Source of the DNA: Acidobacteriaceae bacterium
GTDB lineage: Bacteria; Acidobacteriota; Terriglobia; Terriglobales; Acidobacteriaceae
Assembly (NCBI GenBank): GCA_003132405.1
Contig: PKXQ01000152.1
Span: forward strand, 955 to 36,105
Reading direction: 5' to 3'
Length of the DNA stretch: 35,151 nucleotides
A model generated the notes under the pieces. It was not told the origin of the DNA, ran no database searches, and saw nothing but the letters and a program-made list of their open reading frames with translations. Numbering within the stretch: position 1 is the stretch's first letter; every line of letters starts with the position of its first letter. Both the position numbers and the translations under genes were made by a program. Positions 1-8,237 of the stretch are shown here, one piece after another.

Positions 1-2
1 TT

Positions 3-374
3 GGAATCGGCGGTGTCTTCTTCAAATCCGCTAATCGTGATCAGATGCGCGAATGGTATTCGAAGCATCTTGGACTCGCTGACAAAGGCCAAGGCGTGAT
101 GCTTCCGTGGCGCGAACACGATGACCCGCAAAAGGAACAGGTTACAGTTTGGACAGTTTTTCCCGCCTCCACTAAGTATTTCGATCCCAGCCCTGCACCG
201 TTCATGATCAACTACATCGTGGACGATATGGATGCTTTGCTCGACCGCCTGAAACAAGAGGGAGTAAAGATTGACGCCAAACGAATGGATGAATCCTACG
301 GCCGCTTTGCCTGGATCTATGACCTGGATGGGAATAAGATTGAGCTCTGGCAGCCGTTGCCCGCAAAGCCCTAA
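3..374 (+). CDS. VOC-family (glyoxalase/bleomycin-resistance fold) protein, 5' end outside the window
   Basis: The reading frame is open from the window edge, so the start codon lies upstream. The first ATG (45) is internal, because the residues before it (GIGGVFFKSANRDQ) already read as the first strand of a VOC domain. The visible 123 residues form a single small domain of the vicinal-oxygen-chelate type. An EWYSKHLGL helix follows the first strand, an NYIVDDMDALLDRL segment starts the second beta-alpha unit, and the end reads DLDGNKIELWQP, which in this superfamily usually carries the last metal-ligand Glu. Members include glyoxalase I, dioxygenases and antibiotic-binding proteins. Nothing here fixes the substrate. 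It converges on the DoxX gene downstream. Confidence 0.8.
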   Translation, partial: GIGGVFFKSANRDQMREWYSKHLGLADKGQGVMLPWREHDDPQKEQVTVWTVFPASTKYFDPSPAPFMINYIVDDMDALLDRLKQEGVKIDAKRMDESYGRFAWIYDLDGNKIELWQPLPAKP

Positions 375-418
375 CTCTGGCAACAAGCTGTTTCGTCGGC
401 GATTGTTGAACTAATCGA

Positions 419-892
419 TCACCTCAGTAACTGGCCGGCGAGCCAGTAATCGACACTGAACTTTCCCGGACCGGAGCAGATCAGCCAGATAAAGAAGAGC
501 ACGTACAAGACTTCCGGAAGATAGAGGAAATCATCGAGCCAGCTAAGAGGCGAAAGTCCTTTAGGCAAGGTGGAAATCGCGCTGGTCAGGGTGGCGACAA
601 TCATATCGATCATTAAAGCCACGCAGGCCGGGCTCGAAAGAAACCCCACGGTCAGCAAGGATCCGCAAACGAACTCGACACTCGACACAAAATAAGCCGT
701 CTGGCGGGGAAACGGGACTTTGGCCTTAACAAGCGTCTCGTAAACAGGTTTCGTGCCGCCGGCGACAAACAATTTGCTTGCCCCGGAGATGGCGAAGAAC
801 AGCCCGATCGAAACGCGTGCCAGCAGGATGGCATATTGTTCCCCATCACTGCTACCCAACAGCGCAAACTGGACCAACCGTTTCCAATCCAT
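419..892 (-). CDS. DoxX-family integral membrane protein
   Basis: A protein of 157 residues with about four hydrophobic helices: roughly 18-40 (ARVSIGLFFAISGASKLF), 60-82, 85-104 and 118-140. This is the DoxX/DoxD-like pattern. The family contains quinone-linked and poorly characterised membrane proteins, so no reaction is assigned. The open frame extends 40 codons further upstream to 1012, but that part is basic, unlike a membrane protein N-terminus, and overlaps the upstream gene. The ATG at 892 is preferred because a GGAGGGG Shine-Dalgarno sequence stands about 8 bases before it. It lies 37 bases after the SnoaL-like gene on the same strand, so the two are probably co-transcribed. Confidence 0.8.
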   Translation of the reverse strand: MDWKRLVQFALLGSSDGEQYAILLARVSIGLFFAISGASKLFVAGGTKPVYETLVKAKVPFPRQTAYFVSSVEFVCGSLLTVGFLSSPACVALMIDMIVATLTSAISTLPKGLSPLSWLDDFLYLPEVLYVLFFIWLICSGPGKFSVDYWLAGQLLR

Positions 893-929
893 CTCTTGTC
901 CCCTCCAAGCGAATTCTCGCGCCTCGAGT

Positions 930-1364
930 TTATGGGTCCATCCGTTCGACCCATTGAGCGCGCGATGCGGGAGGCGGGAATGGATCCGCAAAGTACTGTG
1001 TTTCGCGCGCAACCTTGTCGCCCCTGAACTCCATGATGCTCACGGTGTAGGACGGCTTGCCGTCATATGTCAGGACGAATTCGGTGACCCAAAGATCACC
1101 GCCGCCAATGATTCGTCGGATAGTAAACCGCTTTTTGCTCGGCTGACTAGCGCGTTGGCACTGTATGTTGCTTCGACCGCGGGTTCGCTCGCCTGACTGC
1201 GGGTAGTCCAGCACCGCGTCCTCGTGATAAATGAGGTGCTCCGTTTCAAAATCGTTGGCATCGGACGCCGCCCAATGCTCGTTCAGTGCCGCACGAATCT
1301 CTTGATCTCGCACTCCAGAAGACTGCTCCTGCTTTTGTTGGTCGTTCTTTTGTTGATCATTCAT
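930..1364 (-). CDS. SnoaL-like / NTF2-like small domain protein
   Basis: A protein of 144 residues with an NTF2-like cone fold of the SnoaL polyketide-cyclase type. A helix with IRAALNEHWAASDANDF is followed by HEDAVLDYPQSGE, then strands through FVLTYDGKPSYTVSIMEF and ARETQYFADPF. Such proteins are isomerases, cyclases or stress-associated binding proteins, and the substrate cannot be read from the sequence. The N-terminus is unusually Gln/Lys-rich, with NDQQK occurring twice, and is probably disordered. GAGGG about 7 bases upstream of the ATG supports this start. It is the first gene of a likely two-gene unit with the DoxX gene, an arrangement suggesting a small stress or detoxification cassette (inference). 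Confidence 0.78.
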   Translation of the reverse strand: MNDQQKNDQQKQEQSSGVRDQEIRAALNEHWAASDANDFETEHLIYHEDAVLDYPQSGERTRGRSNIQCQRASQPSKKRFTIRRIIGGGDLWVTEFVLTYDGKPSYTVSIMEFRGDKVARETQYFADPFPPPASRAQWVERMDP

Positions 1365-1459
1365 CTTGAGCCCTCAATTGGACAAGAAGCTAAATGCTTT
1401 GGCGGAATCGGAGCGTACGACTTGCGCAAAGGGACAGGAGTGTCGGCTCCACGCTATAG

Positions 1460-2170
1460 CTAATGCAAATAAAACAAGCTTAGCCTTGGCACGCTACAGC
1501 GCTCTAGCAGGTGTTTGTGCACATATTGTTTGTGGAGTTGCTCGACCTGCGCGGCTGTCATGTTACGACGGTACGGGGCGATATCGCGATCGGCTTCCGC
1601 GCGGACATTTACTAAATCTACATCTGGAGTCGCAGTCATCAGTACCGCGAACAGTTTTTCTTCCATCACGGTCAGCCGCCGCTCTAGATCTTCAAGGCGC
1701 GGAAGCTTTGCGCTGCGTTCGATGCTCTCGGCCATTTCGCGCAACGATGCGGCTTCCTCGCGCGCTAACGCTGCTGTCGCGAAACCGGGGCGCTCGGGTA
1801 GTTTAGCATTTTCTAGTTTGCCGGCGTTCTCGCGTAGAAACGCCACAATCTGCGCCGTTTCGAATCCTGGCTCGCGCGGACTTTTTTCTTCATTCGTTGT
1901 GCCGATGGCAGCTTCCTTCATGTCTTCGGCTGCGGCCAACACCGCTTGCGAGCAATACGCGAGGCTGTTCACCTTCTTTGATCTCGAGGGACGCTGGTCA
2001 TATTTGTCGAATCCGTCATCGATTCCGCGGAGAACGGCCTCGAGTGGGATGCCCGCGCTCTTCCAAGTTTCGATGAGCGCCCAATCGAGCGTCGAAAGCA
2101 GCAGATGAGTTCCGCGGCGCCGCAGGTAGTGTTCTTCGATTTCGGTGAAGTAATTGAAATAATTTTCCAC
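1460..2170 (-). CDS. Conserved unknown protein downstream of coaX
   Basis: A soluble 236-residue protein with no signal peptide or membrane segment. The first 60 residues (NYFTEIEEHYLRRRGTHLLL, then DWALIETWKSAGIPLEAVLRGIDDGF) look like a compact helical domain. The middle is Ala/Glu-rich and charged. Residues about 140-190 (EEAASLREMAESIERSAKL, then LEDLERRLTVMEEKL) are likely coiled coil. The end is basic (HKHLLER). I do not recognise a named function. From memory, similar proteins accompany coaX in Acidobacteriota, but this was not searched. It starts 21 bases after the coaX stop, so it is probably the last gene of the birA-coaX transcript. That position hints at a cofactor or regulatory link without proving one. 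Confidence 0.75.
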   Translation of the reverse strand: MENYFNYFTEIEEHYLRRRGTHLLLSTLDWALIETWKSAGIPLEAVLRGIDDGFDKYDQRPSRSKKVNSLAYCSQAVLAAAEDMKEAAIGTTNEEKSPREPGFETAQIVAFLRENAGKLENAKLPERPGFATAALAREEAASLREMAESIERSAKLPRLEDLERRLTVMEEKLFAVLMTATPDVDLVNVRAEADRDIAPYRRNMTAAQVEQLHKQYVHKHLLERCSVPRLSLFYLH

Positions 2171-2191
2171 GACGGCTCAGCGGGAATGAAC

Positions 2192-3106
2192 TCAGCGCTT
2201 CGGAGATTTCGGTGAGGGCCACGGTTTCGCGTCGGTCCCCAGAGGTTTGGCGGGTATTGTTGGCTTCGGCGCCTTGGGCGCGGCTTCGCGGCGAAAGGAT
2301 TGGTTTCGGTCCCAGATAATGCGCAACCCTTCGAGCGTGAGAAATTCGTCGACGTCTTTTATGAAGTGTGAAGCTGTGCCAATCAGCCCTCCGAGTCCGC
2401 CGGTCGCAAGCACGTGGGTTTCTGAGCCGAGCTCATCCACCAGCCGTTCAAGAATGCCGTCGACCAGCCCGAGATAGCCGTAGTAGAGGCCGGATTGCAA
2501 ACTGCCCACCGTGTTCGATCCGATCACGCGGGCGGGCTTGCGAATTTCGACACGGGGGAGGCGGGCGGTGCGCTGAAATAATGCATCCGCGGACACGCCG
2601 ATACCCGGGCAAATAACTCCGCCCATATACTCGCCTTTTTTCGAAACGCAATCGAAAGTTGTAGCCGTTCCGAAGTCGACGATTACGCACGGGCCGCCGT
2701 ATTTTTCGAACGCCGCCACCGCGTTAACGATGCGGTCCGCGCCTACTTCGGCGGGATTGTCGTAGAGCACCTGCATGCCCGTTTTTATTCCCGGTTCGAT
2801 GAACAGCGGCTTGCTGTTGAAATAACGCTCGCACACCTGGCGCAGGACCGGGTCGAGCGGCGGCACGACCGATGAAATTACTATGCCTTTCACGTCCGAA
2901 ACTTCCAGGTGGTCCATGGCGAAAAGGTTGCGGAAGATCACGCCATACTCGTCGACGGTGCGAGCCAGGTGAGAGCCGACACGCCAGTTGGCAACCAGAT
3001 GGTCGTAGCGCGCGGGTTCGCTGGTGATATCGTCGCCTGGCTGATGCGCCACTCGAAATACACCCAGCACGGTGTTGGTATTGCCTACATCGATAACTAG
3101 AAGCAT
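2192..3106 (-). CDS. coaX: Type III pantothenate kinase
   Basis: Phosphorylates pantothenate with ATP, the first step of coenzyme A synthesis, in the cytoplasm. The N-terminus [17 protein letters not shown] is the ASKHA-fold phosphate-binding loop. [17 protein letters not shown] and [23 protein letters not shown] are the type III signature, with the Asp of DFGTATT near the active site. [10 protein letters not shown] forms the adenosine motif. Family members are usually about 255 residues; this one has 304. The extra 40 or so at the C-terminus (after about 262) are Pro/Lys-rich and look disordered. No Shine-Dalgarno precedes the ATG; the leader there is an AT-rich heptamer array. It lies downstream of birA and upstream of the conserved unknown gene. 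Confidence 0.95.
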   Translation of the reverse strand: MLLVIDVGNTNTVLGVFRVAHQPGDDITSEPARYDHLVANWRVGSHLARTVDEYGVIFRNLFAMDHLEVSDVKGIVISSVVPPLDPVLRQVCERYFNSKPLFIEPGIKTGMQVLYDNPAEVGADRIVNAVAAFEKYGGPCVIVDFGTATTFDCVSKKGEYMGGVICPGIGVSADALFQRTARLPRVEIRKPARVIGSNTVGSLQSGLYYGYLGLVDGILERLVDELGSETHVLATGGLGGLIGTASHFIKDVDEFLTLEGLRIIWDRNQSFRREAAPKAPKPTIPAKPLGTDAKPWPSPKSPKR

Positions 3107-3113
3107 AGGAAAA

Positions 3114-3190
3114 TTTGTAATTCGTAATTTGTAATTTGCAATTGAAAACGGCGACGATATGAAATTTTAAAATTGCTAACTACAAATTAC
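3114..3190. repeat. AT-rich heptamer array and its inverted copy between birA and coaX
   Basis: Five consecutive 7-base units related to TTTGTAA (TTCGTAA and TTTGCAA are variants; the last, TTGAAAA, is degenerate) fill 3114-3148, seven bases upstream of the coaX ATG. After a spacer the same pattern returns in reverse complement. Bases 3171-3190 pair with 3124-3143 at 18 of 20 positions, leaving a 27-base loop. The right arm runs over the birA stop codon (3180-3182), so the last birA codons belong to the element. It could fold as a strong hairpin at the end of the birA transcript. Confidence 0.8.
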
Positions 3191-4313
3191 CCGTCAACCT
3201 CACGGTTCCGCTTACAACCGTTTGCAATCCGTTCTCGGTGCGTACGCGCAGAAATCCGCGTTCATCTAATCCCTCGGTAATGCCCGCCAGGCCGCCATTT
3301 TCCTCGACGCTTACTTTCTGGCCACGCACTGACGAGGAACTTTCCTCGAAGCGCCGCAAAATCGAAGTGCGCGCTCCTTGGTCTCCGATCAGGCTGCGAT
3401 ATTCCCGATCGAGTGATTTTAGCAAAGCGGCGCAGAGCTCGACGCGCGACCACTCGGTGCCGGTTTCGATGCGCAGGGATGTCGCGATGTCACGCAGTTC
3501 AGCCGGGAACTTCGCCTGATTTACGTTGATACCGATGCCCACCACCAGATGACGGACGCGTGTTGCTTCGGCGTTCATTTCGGTGAGAATGCCGCAAAAC
3601 TTTTTGTTGTTGAGCAGGGCGTCGTTTGGCCATTTCAAGTCGACCTTAAGCTGCGGAGCGATCTCGGAGACCGCCGCACGCACGGCGAGTCCGGCAGCGA
3701 GAGAAAAAATCAGCGCGTCGGAAGGCGGCATTGCCGGGCGCAGGATCACAGAGCAGTAGATGCCCGTCGACCGCGCCGAATGCCAGGTGTGCGCGCCGCG
3801 CCCACGACCAGAGAGTTGCTCTTCGGCGAGGAAAACGCTGCCTTCTGGCACGCCGTCGCTTGCCGCACGCATGGCCTCGGAATTGGTCGAGCCAATTTTG
3901 TAGTAGTGATGGATCTGCTTCGCTGCATTCTTGCCAAAGATTGTGCCCTTCAACGACGGAGCTAGCATTTCCGGCAGCAGCAAGTCGGGAACGGCGCGCA
4001 GTTGGTAGCCGGTGGCGGGATGTCCGGCGACATCGACGCCCAGTTCGCGCAGTTGCTGGATCATTCTCCAAACCTCGGAGCGGCTGATGCCGATCTCTTC
4101 GGCAATCTTGGTGCCGCTGACAACGACGGTCGCGTGGCTCATGAGGAGGCGCAAGATGCGGCCCAGGCGGACATCGGTTGCCGGGTGGACGGACGGCAGG
4201 CTGCGAGTTTTTGTGGATGCGGGGATGAAGGGATTATAGCGAGAGGATCGCTGTTCGTCGTTCGCTATTCGCTTAAACCGCCGCCGGGTCTGGTTATGCG
4301 AATAGCGACCCAC
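3180..4313 (-). CDS. birA: Biotin--[acetyl-CoA-carboxylase] ligase with N-terminal HTH (BirA type)
   Basis: Activates biotin with ATP and transfers it to the carboxyl-carrier lysine of acetyl-CoA carboxylase. The N-terminal winged helix (residues about 48-105, GTKIAEEIGISRSEVWRMIQQL) suggests it is also a biotin-operon repressor. The ligase core shows GRGRG (169-173), KWPNDALLNNKKFCGIL (227-243) and VVGIGINVN (257-265). A small C-terminal domain ends in VRTENGLQTVVSGTVRLTG. The start is uncertain. The first 40 or so residues are basic, repeat-derived and not BirA-like. ATG 4142 would cut the first HTH helix, and no conventional start lies well placed between. The true N-terminus is probably near residue 43-54. 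It lies between nadC and coaX on the same strand. Confidence 0.9.
   Translation of the reverse strand: MGRYSHNQTRRRFKRIANDEQRSSRYNPFIPASTKTRSLPSVHPATDVRLGRILRLLMSHATVVVSGTKIAEEIGISRSEVWRMIQQLRELGVDVAGHPATGYQLRAVPDLLLPEMLAPSLKGTIFGKNAAKQIHHYYKIGSTNSEAMRAASDGVPEGSVFLAEEQLSGRGRGAHTWHSARSTGIYCSVILRPAMPPSDALIFSLAAGLAVRAAVSEIAPQLKVDLKWPNDALLNNKKFCGILTEMNAEATRVRHLVVGIGINVNQAKFPAELRDIATSLRIETGTEWSRVELCAALLKSLDREYRSLIGDQGARTSILRRFEESSSSVRGQKVSVEENGGLAGITEGLDERGFLRVRTENGLQTVVSGTVRLTGNL
4233..4238 (-). promoter_or_regulatory. Possible -10 element for birA
   Basis: On the minus strand this reads TATAAT, a perfect -10 hexamer. It would place a transcription start inside the nominal birA reading frame, about 80 bases before ATG 4142. 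No convincing -35 is seen 16-18 bases upstream. If it is real, the long birA start at 4313 cannot be used from this promoter. Confidence 0.35.
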
Positions 4314-4335
4314 GAATAGCGACCGCTCAGCGAAT
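4248..4335. repeat. Heptamer array with inverted copy between nadC and birA
   Basis: Four 7-base units related to TCGCTAT occupy 4248-4275. From 4298 the reverse-complement unit ATAGCGA recurs with the same 7-base spacing, although one unit is disrupted. Bases 4262-4272 (TCGCTATTCGC) pair perfectly with 4298-4308, leaving a 25-base loop. The layout matches the birA/coaX element in unit length and loop size but has an unrelated base sequence. It spans the nominal birA start and ends just before the nadC stop codon. Confidence 0.75.
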
Positions 4336-4340
4336 AGGCG

Positions 4341-5219
4341 TTACGCTGGCGTTACTCGCAAACTCATATCCACCGCGATAGCCGACTGCGTCAGCGCACC
4401 GACGGAGATGAAGTCGACTCCGGTCTCCGCGTAGGCGCGGATGTTTTCGAGGGTGATGCCGCCGCCGCATTCTAGCGGGATGCGGCGCGAATGGCGGGAG
4501 CAAATCTCGACGGCCTGGCGCACGTTCTCGAAGCTGACGTGGTCGAGTAGGATCGCTTCCGCTCCGTGATCGAGGGCCTGCCGCAATTCTTCCAGCGAGC
4601 GCACTTCGATTTCGATGGGCTGGCGGCCGCGCCGGTTACGTATTGCGCGCTCCAGAGCCGGGACTGCGCCGCCGGCCAGTGCTACGTGATTGCTCTTGAT
4701 GAGGACGCCGTCGGAAAGATCGAGGCGGTGATTTTGGCCTCCGCCGCAGCGCACCGCGTACTTGTCGATCACGCGCAGGCCGGGAGCGGTTTTGCGAGTA
4801 TCGAGAATCCGCACGTGGGTTCCCGCGACCGCATCAACAAAGCGGCGCGTGGTGGTGGCTATGCCGGACATGCGCTGGAGAAAATTCAGGATGACGCGCT
4901 CACACGACAGAATCACGCGCGCGTTGTGCTGGATCACGGCAATCTGCTGCTCGGCATGCATGCGGATACCATCGAAAATCGAAGGATGGCTGGTGACTTC
5001 GTAGTGCGAAGTGACGGCTCCGTCGAGCGCGGCGTAGACGTCGAGAATGCGTGGCACGCAGCCTATGCCGGCCAGAGCGCACTCCTGCTTGGCGATGATC
5101 GTCGCGGAGGCGCGCTGGTTGGGATCGATGCAGGCGTAGCTGGTCGCGTCGCGCGTGGCCCGATCTTCGTTGAGCGCGTTCTCGATAATCGCGGTAATGC
5201 GTCGTGAATTCCAGTCCAT
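4341..5219 (-). CDS. nadC: Nicotinate-nucleotide pyrophosphorylase (quinolinate phosphoribosyltransferase)
   Basis: Converts quinolinate and PRPP to nicotinate mononucleotide with loss of CO2 and pyrophosphate in NAD synthesis. The 292-residue length is normal. The family pattern is clear: LNFLQRMSGIATTTRRFV, then RILDTRKTAPGLRVIDKYAV with the TRKT active-site loop, then CGGGQNHRLDLSDGVLIKSNH, then IEIEVRSLEELRQAL, LLDHVS, LECGGGI and FISVGALTQSA in the barrel. It lies 84 bases downstream of valS and upstream of birA on the same strand. The ATG at 5219 is preceded almost directly by a heptamer array, and no ordinary Shine-Dalgarno is seen at the usual distance. Confidence 0.95.
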   Translation of the reverse strand: MDWNSRRITAIIENALNEDRATRDATSYACIDPNQRASATIIAKQECALAGIGCVPRILDVYAALDGAVTSHYEVTSHPSIFDGIRMHAEQQIAVIQHNARVILSCERVILNFLQRMSGIATTTRRFVDAVAGTHVRILDTRKTAPGLRVIDKYAVRCGGGQNHRLDLSDGVLIKSNHVALAGGAVPALERAIRNRRGRQPIEIEVRSLEELRQALDHGAEAILLDHVSFENVRQAVEICSRHSRRIPLECGGGITLENIRAYAETGVDFISVGALTQSAIAVDMSLRVTPA

Positions 5220-5226
5220 AGAAGCA

Positions 5227-5254
5227 GCTATCAGCTCTCAGTTGTCAGTTCTCA
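5227..5254. repeat. Heptamer array of the GCTCTCA/GTTGTCA type upstream of nadC
   Basis: Four tandem 7-base units (GCTATCA, GCTCTCA, GTTGTCA and GTTCTCA) end seven bases before the nadC ATG. On the coding strand the units read like TGAGAGC. The same unit family stands in front of gyrA at 26108-26135, about 21 kb away. No inverted partner array was found here. Confidence 0.8.
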
Positions 5255-5281
5255 GTAAAAGCTTGTGCGCTATGCACACCT

Positions 5282-5303
5282 GCCCAGACGACGGTCTCTG
5301 GGC
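5282..5303 (-). terminator. Hairpin directly after valS
   Basis: GCCCAGA (5282-5288) pairs perfectly with TCTGGGC (5297-5303) across an 8-base loop, immediately after the valS stop codon. No T-run follows on the minus strand, so it may be an RNA 3' hairpin or a weak terminator rather than a full intrinsic terminator. Confidence 0.4.
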
Positions 5304-8087
5304 CTACGTGTTTTCTCCTAGCTCTCTCAGCTTTGCCAGAAGCTTCTCCCTCAGAATGCTCAATTCCTCAACTTGCTTGCGCAATCCCTCGACAACATGT
5401 GTGGGCGCCTTGGTCAAAACGTTTTCGTCACTGAGTCTGGCCTGTGCGCTGGTCAACTGTTTTTCTATTTTCTCCAGTTCCTTGGTTAGACGTTCGCGCT
5501 CGGCCGCGACATCAATCTTTTTTTCATAGATTGCGAACACATCGAACCGCGAGGTGCTGCGGGCACCGGACCTGTTCGCCAGAGAGCTTTCGACGAATGT
5601 GATCTTCTCTACATTCGCTGAGCGATCTTGCAGGATCGTGTGAAGATTCTGTTCGAGCATGGATCGAATTGCCGGTTCGTGGGCGAACACTTCGATCGGA
5701 ACCTTCACTTTGGGTTCGACTTTTAACTCCGCCCGCAGATTGCGCACGCTGACGGTCAGATCCTGGAGAATTGCCATTTCGGTCTCCGCGGCGAGATCGA
5801 TTTGTTTATCATCGGCCGCGGGATAGGCTGCGAGGGCGATCGACTTCAGTGGAGGTTTGCCGTCGTAGACCGCTTGCCAGATTTCTTCGGTGATAAAGGG
5901 CATCACGGGATGCAGCAGGCGCAGCGAAGCCTCGAATAGGTTGACCAGGTTCGCGCATGCCGCTCGCGCCGCAGTTTTGTCCGCGCCTTCCTCGAAGTTC
6001 AACCGCGGTTTGATCAGTTCGAGGTACCAGTCGCAGAACTCAGCCCAAAAAAAATCATAGATGCGAGTTGCCGCCTCATCGAAGCGATACGCCTGCAGCG
6101 AATCGTTCACGTCGCGCGCGGCGCGATTGAAGCGCGAGAGGATCCAGCGATCTTCGAGCGACGCGACATGAAACCCTGCGCCGCCGCCGGTCGTGGCTTG
6201 GGTCGGCCGCAGGCTTGCGTCGATCCGGTCCACATTCATGAACATGAAGCGGGCGGCGTTCCATATCTTGTTGGCAAAATTGCGATAGCCGGCGGTGCGG
6301 CTCTCGCTGAACGCTATGTCGGTACCTGGCGCGGCCATGGCGGCCAGGGTAAAGCGCGTTGCGTCGGTGCCGTACTGATTGATGACTTCGATCGGATCGA
6401 GTACGTTCCCTTTTGTCTTCGACATCTTCTGCCGATCGGCGTCGCGCACGAGCGCGTGGATGTAAACTTCGCGAAAGGGGACGCTTGAGCGCAACGCTTC
6501 TTCATCGGCAGGTCCATGATCGGCAAGCCCATGTTTGCCCGGTTTGTGCGGCGGCATCATGAACCAGCAGCCGAGCATGATCATGCGCGCTACCCAGAAA
6601 AACAGGATGTCGAAGCCGGTGATCATCAGCGAATTGGGATAAAAAACTTCCAGATCACGTGTCGCCTCCGGCCAGCCGAGAGTTGTGAAGGGCAAAAGGC
6701 CCGAGGAAAACCAGGTGTCGAGGACGTCGGTGTCTTGTTCGAGCTTCGTGCTGCCGCACTTGCAGGCCGCTGGGGTCTCGCGCGCCACGATTACTTCATT
6801 GCATGAGCGGCAATACCACGCCGGAATGCGGTGTCCCCACCACAACTGGCGCGAGATGCACCAGTCGTGGATGTTGCGCATCCAGTTCAAATAAATTTGG
6901 CCGTAGTTCTCGGGCGTGAAGCGGATGTAGCCTTTCTCGACTACCTCGATGGCGCGCTTGGCGAGTGGAGCAATCTTGACGAACCACTGCGTCGACAGGC
7001 GCGGCTCGACGATTGTGCCCGAGCGATCGCACTTGCCGATGGCGATCGTGTAATCTTTCGTGCCGACGAGAAAGCCTTGCGCGGCGAGGTCTTCGACGAT
7101 GCGCGCACGCGCGGCGAAGCGATCGAGGCCGGCGTAGGGGCCGGCGTTGGCATTCATCTTGCCGTGCTCGTCGATTACTTCGATCTGCGGCAGGTTGTGG
7201 CGCAGTCCGGCTTCGAAGTCGTTGGGATCATGCGCAGGTGTTACTTTCACGGCGCCGGTGCCGAATTCAGGCTGCGCGAGTTCGTCGGTAATGATGGGAA
7301 TCTCGCGATTCATCAGCGGCAGCAGCACATGCTTGCCATGCAGATGCGTGTAGCGCTCGTCGGTCGGGTTTACCGCGATAGCCGTATCGCCGAGCATTGT
7401 CTCCGGGCGCGTGGTGGCGACAGTGATGAATTCTTCGTTCTCTGTTTTTCCATCAACGACGGGATAGCGAATCTCGTACAACTTGCCGGGAACATCTTCG
7501 TGCTTGACCTCGAGGTCTGAGATCGCGGTGCCGCAGTCGGAGCACCAGTTGACAATATATTTGCCGCGATAGATCAGGCCGTCTTCATACAGGCGCACGA
7601 AGACTTCTTTCACCGCGCGCGACAGATTGTCGTCCATGGTGAAGTATTCGCGGCCCCAATCGACGGAGGCGCCGAGGCGCTTCATCTGGTCGAGGATGGC
7701 GCCGCCATATTCGCGGCGCCACTCCCAGACCCGCTCGATAAATTTCTCGCGTCCCATGGCGCGGCGATTCTTGCCTTCTTTGGCGAGCTGGCGCTCCACC
7801 ATCATCTGCGTAGCGATGCCGGCGTGGTCGGTGCCGGGCAGCCAGAGCGCGACATAGCCGCGCATGCGATGCCAGCGCACGACGATATCCATCTGCGTCT
7901 GGTTGAGCATGTGGCCCATGTGCAGGCGGCCCGTCACGTTGGGTGGCGGCAGAAGCAGCGTGAATACTGGGCGCTTGTCTCCTGGTGAAGGCGTCTCTAC
8001 GTGAAACAACTTTTCGCGGACCCAATATTCGGCCCAGCGCGACTCGATCGCGCCCGGTTCGTAAGCTTTCGGCAATTCGTGCGGCAT
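5304..8087 (-). CDS. valS: Valyl-tRNA synthetase
   Basis: Charges tRNA-Val with valine; a class I synthetase acting in the cytoplasm. At 927 residues it has normal length. The HIGH-type motif is HMGH (56-59, in PPPNVTGRLHMGH) and the KMSKS-type loop is KMSKTKGNV (from about 554). The editing insertion includes ATTRPETMLGDTAIAVNP, and GTDHAGIATQ is typical of ValS. Zinc-binding Cys pairs (WYCRSC and CKCG) occur around 430-455. The last 65 residues (YEKKIDVAAERERLTKELEKIEKQL onward) form the tRNA-binding coiled coil. It starts the long minus-strand block valS-nadC-birA-coaX; no strong promoter was identified upstream. Confidence 0.98.
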   Translation of the reverse strand: MPHELPKAYEPGAIESRWAEYWVREKLFHVETPSPGDKRPVFTLLLPPPNVTGRLHMGHMLNQTQMDIVVRWHRMRGYVALWLPGTDHAGIATQMMVERQLAKEGKNRRAMGREKFIERVWEWRREYGGAILDQMKRLGASVDWGREYFTMDDNLSRAVKEVFVRLYEDGLIYRGKYIVNWCSDCGTAISDLEVKHEDVPGKLYEIRYPVVDGKTENEEFITVATTRPETMLGDTAIAVNPTDERYTHLHGKHVLLPLMNREIPIITDELAQPEFGTGAVKVTPAHDPNDFEAGLRHNLPQIEVIDEHGKMNANAGPYAGLDRFAARARIVEDLAAQGFLVGTKDYTIAIGKCDRSGTIVEPRLSTQWFVKIAPLAKRAIEVVEKGYIRFTPENYGQIYLNWMRNIHDWCISRQLWWGHRIPAWYCRSCNEVIVARETPAACKCGSTKLEQDTDVLDTWFSSGLLPFTTLGWPEATRDLEVFYPNSLMITGFDILFFWVARMIMLGCWFMMPPHKPGKHGLADHGPADEEALRSSVPFREVYIHALVRDADRQKMSKTKGNVLDPIEVINQYGTDATRFTLAAMAAPGTDIAFSESRTAGYRNFANKIWNAARFMFMNVDRIDASLRPTQATTGGGAGFHVASLEDRWILSRFNRAARDVNDSLQAYRFDEAATRIYDFFWAEFCDWYLELIKPRLNFEEGADKTAARAACANLVNLFEASLRLLHPVMPFITEEIWQAVYDGKPPLKSIALAAYPAADDKQIDLAAETEMAILQDLTVSVRNLRAELKVEPKVKVPIEVFAHEPAIRSMLEQNLHTILQDRSANVEKITFVESSLANRSGARSTSRFDVFAIYEKKIDVAAERERLTKELEKIEKQLTSAQARLSDENVLTKAPTHVVEGLRKQVEELSILREKLLAKLRELGENT

Positions 8088-8237
8088 CTTGTGTGTAAGA
8101 CTCCCGCGGTTGCGTAGGGACGGCCGCCTTCCTCCGGCTTCGCCAGCGCCTTGTCGAACCCGAGCGGACGAAACAGATTTTCCGGAAGAAGGAGGGAATG
8201 TTTGATCTTACAGGCGCGAGAAAAGAAGGGTCAAACG

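Noticed and set aside
3114..3190. CRISPR-like array
   Set aside because: The repeats are 7 bases with no spacers and no cas genes nearby, so this is not a CRISPR.
6831..7520. Plus-strand ORF opposite valS
   Set aside because: Antisense shadow of the ValS editing domain; no ribosome-binding site or domain.
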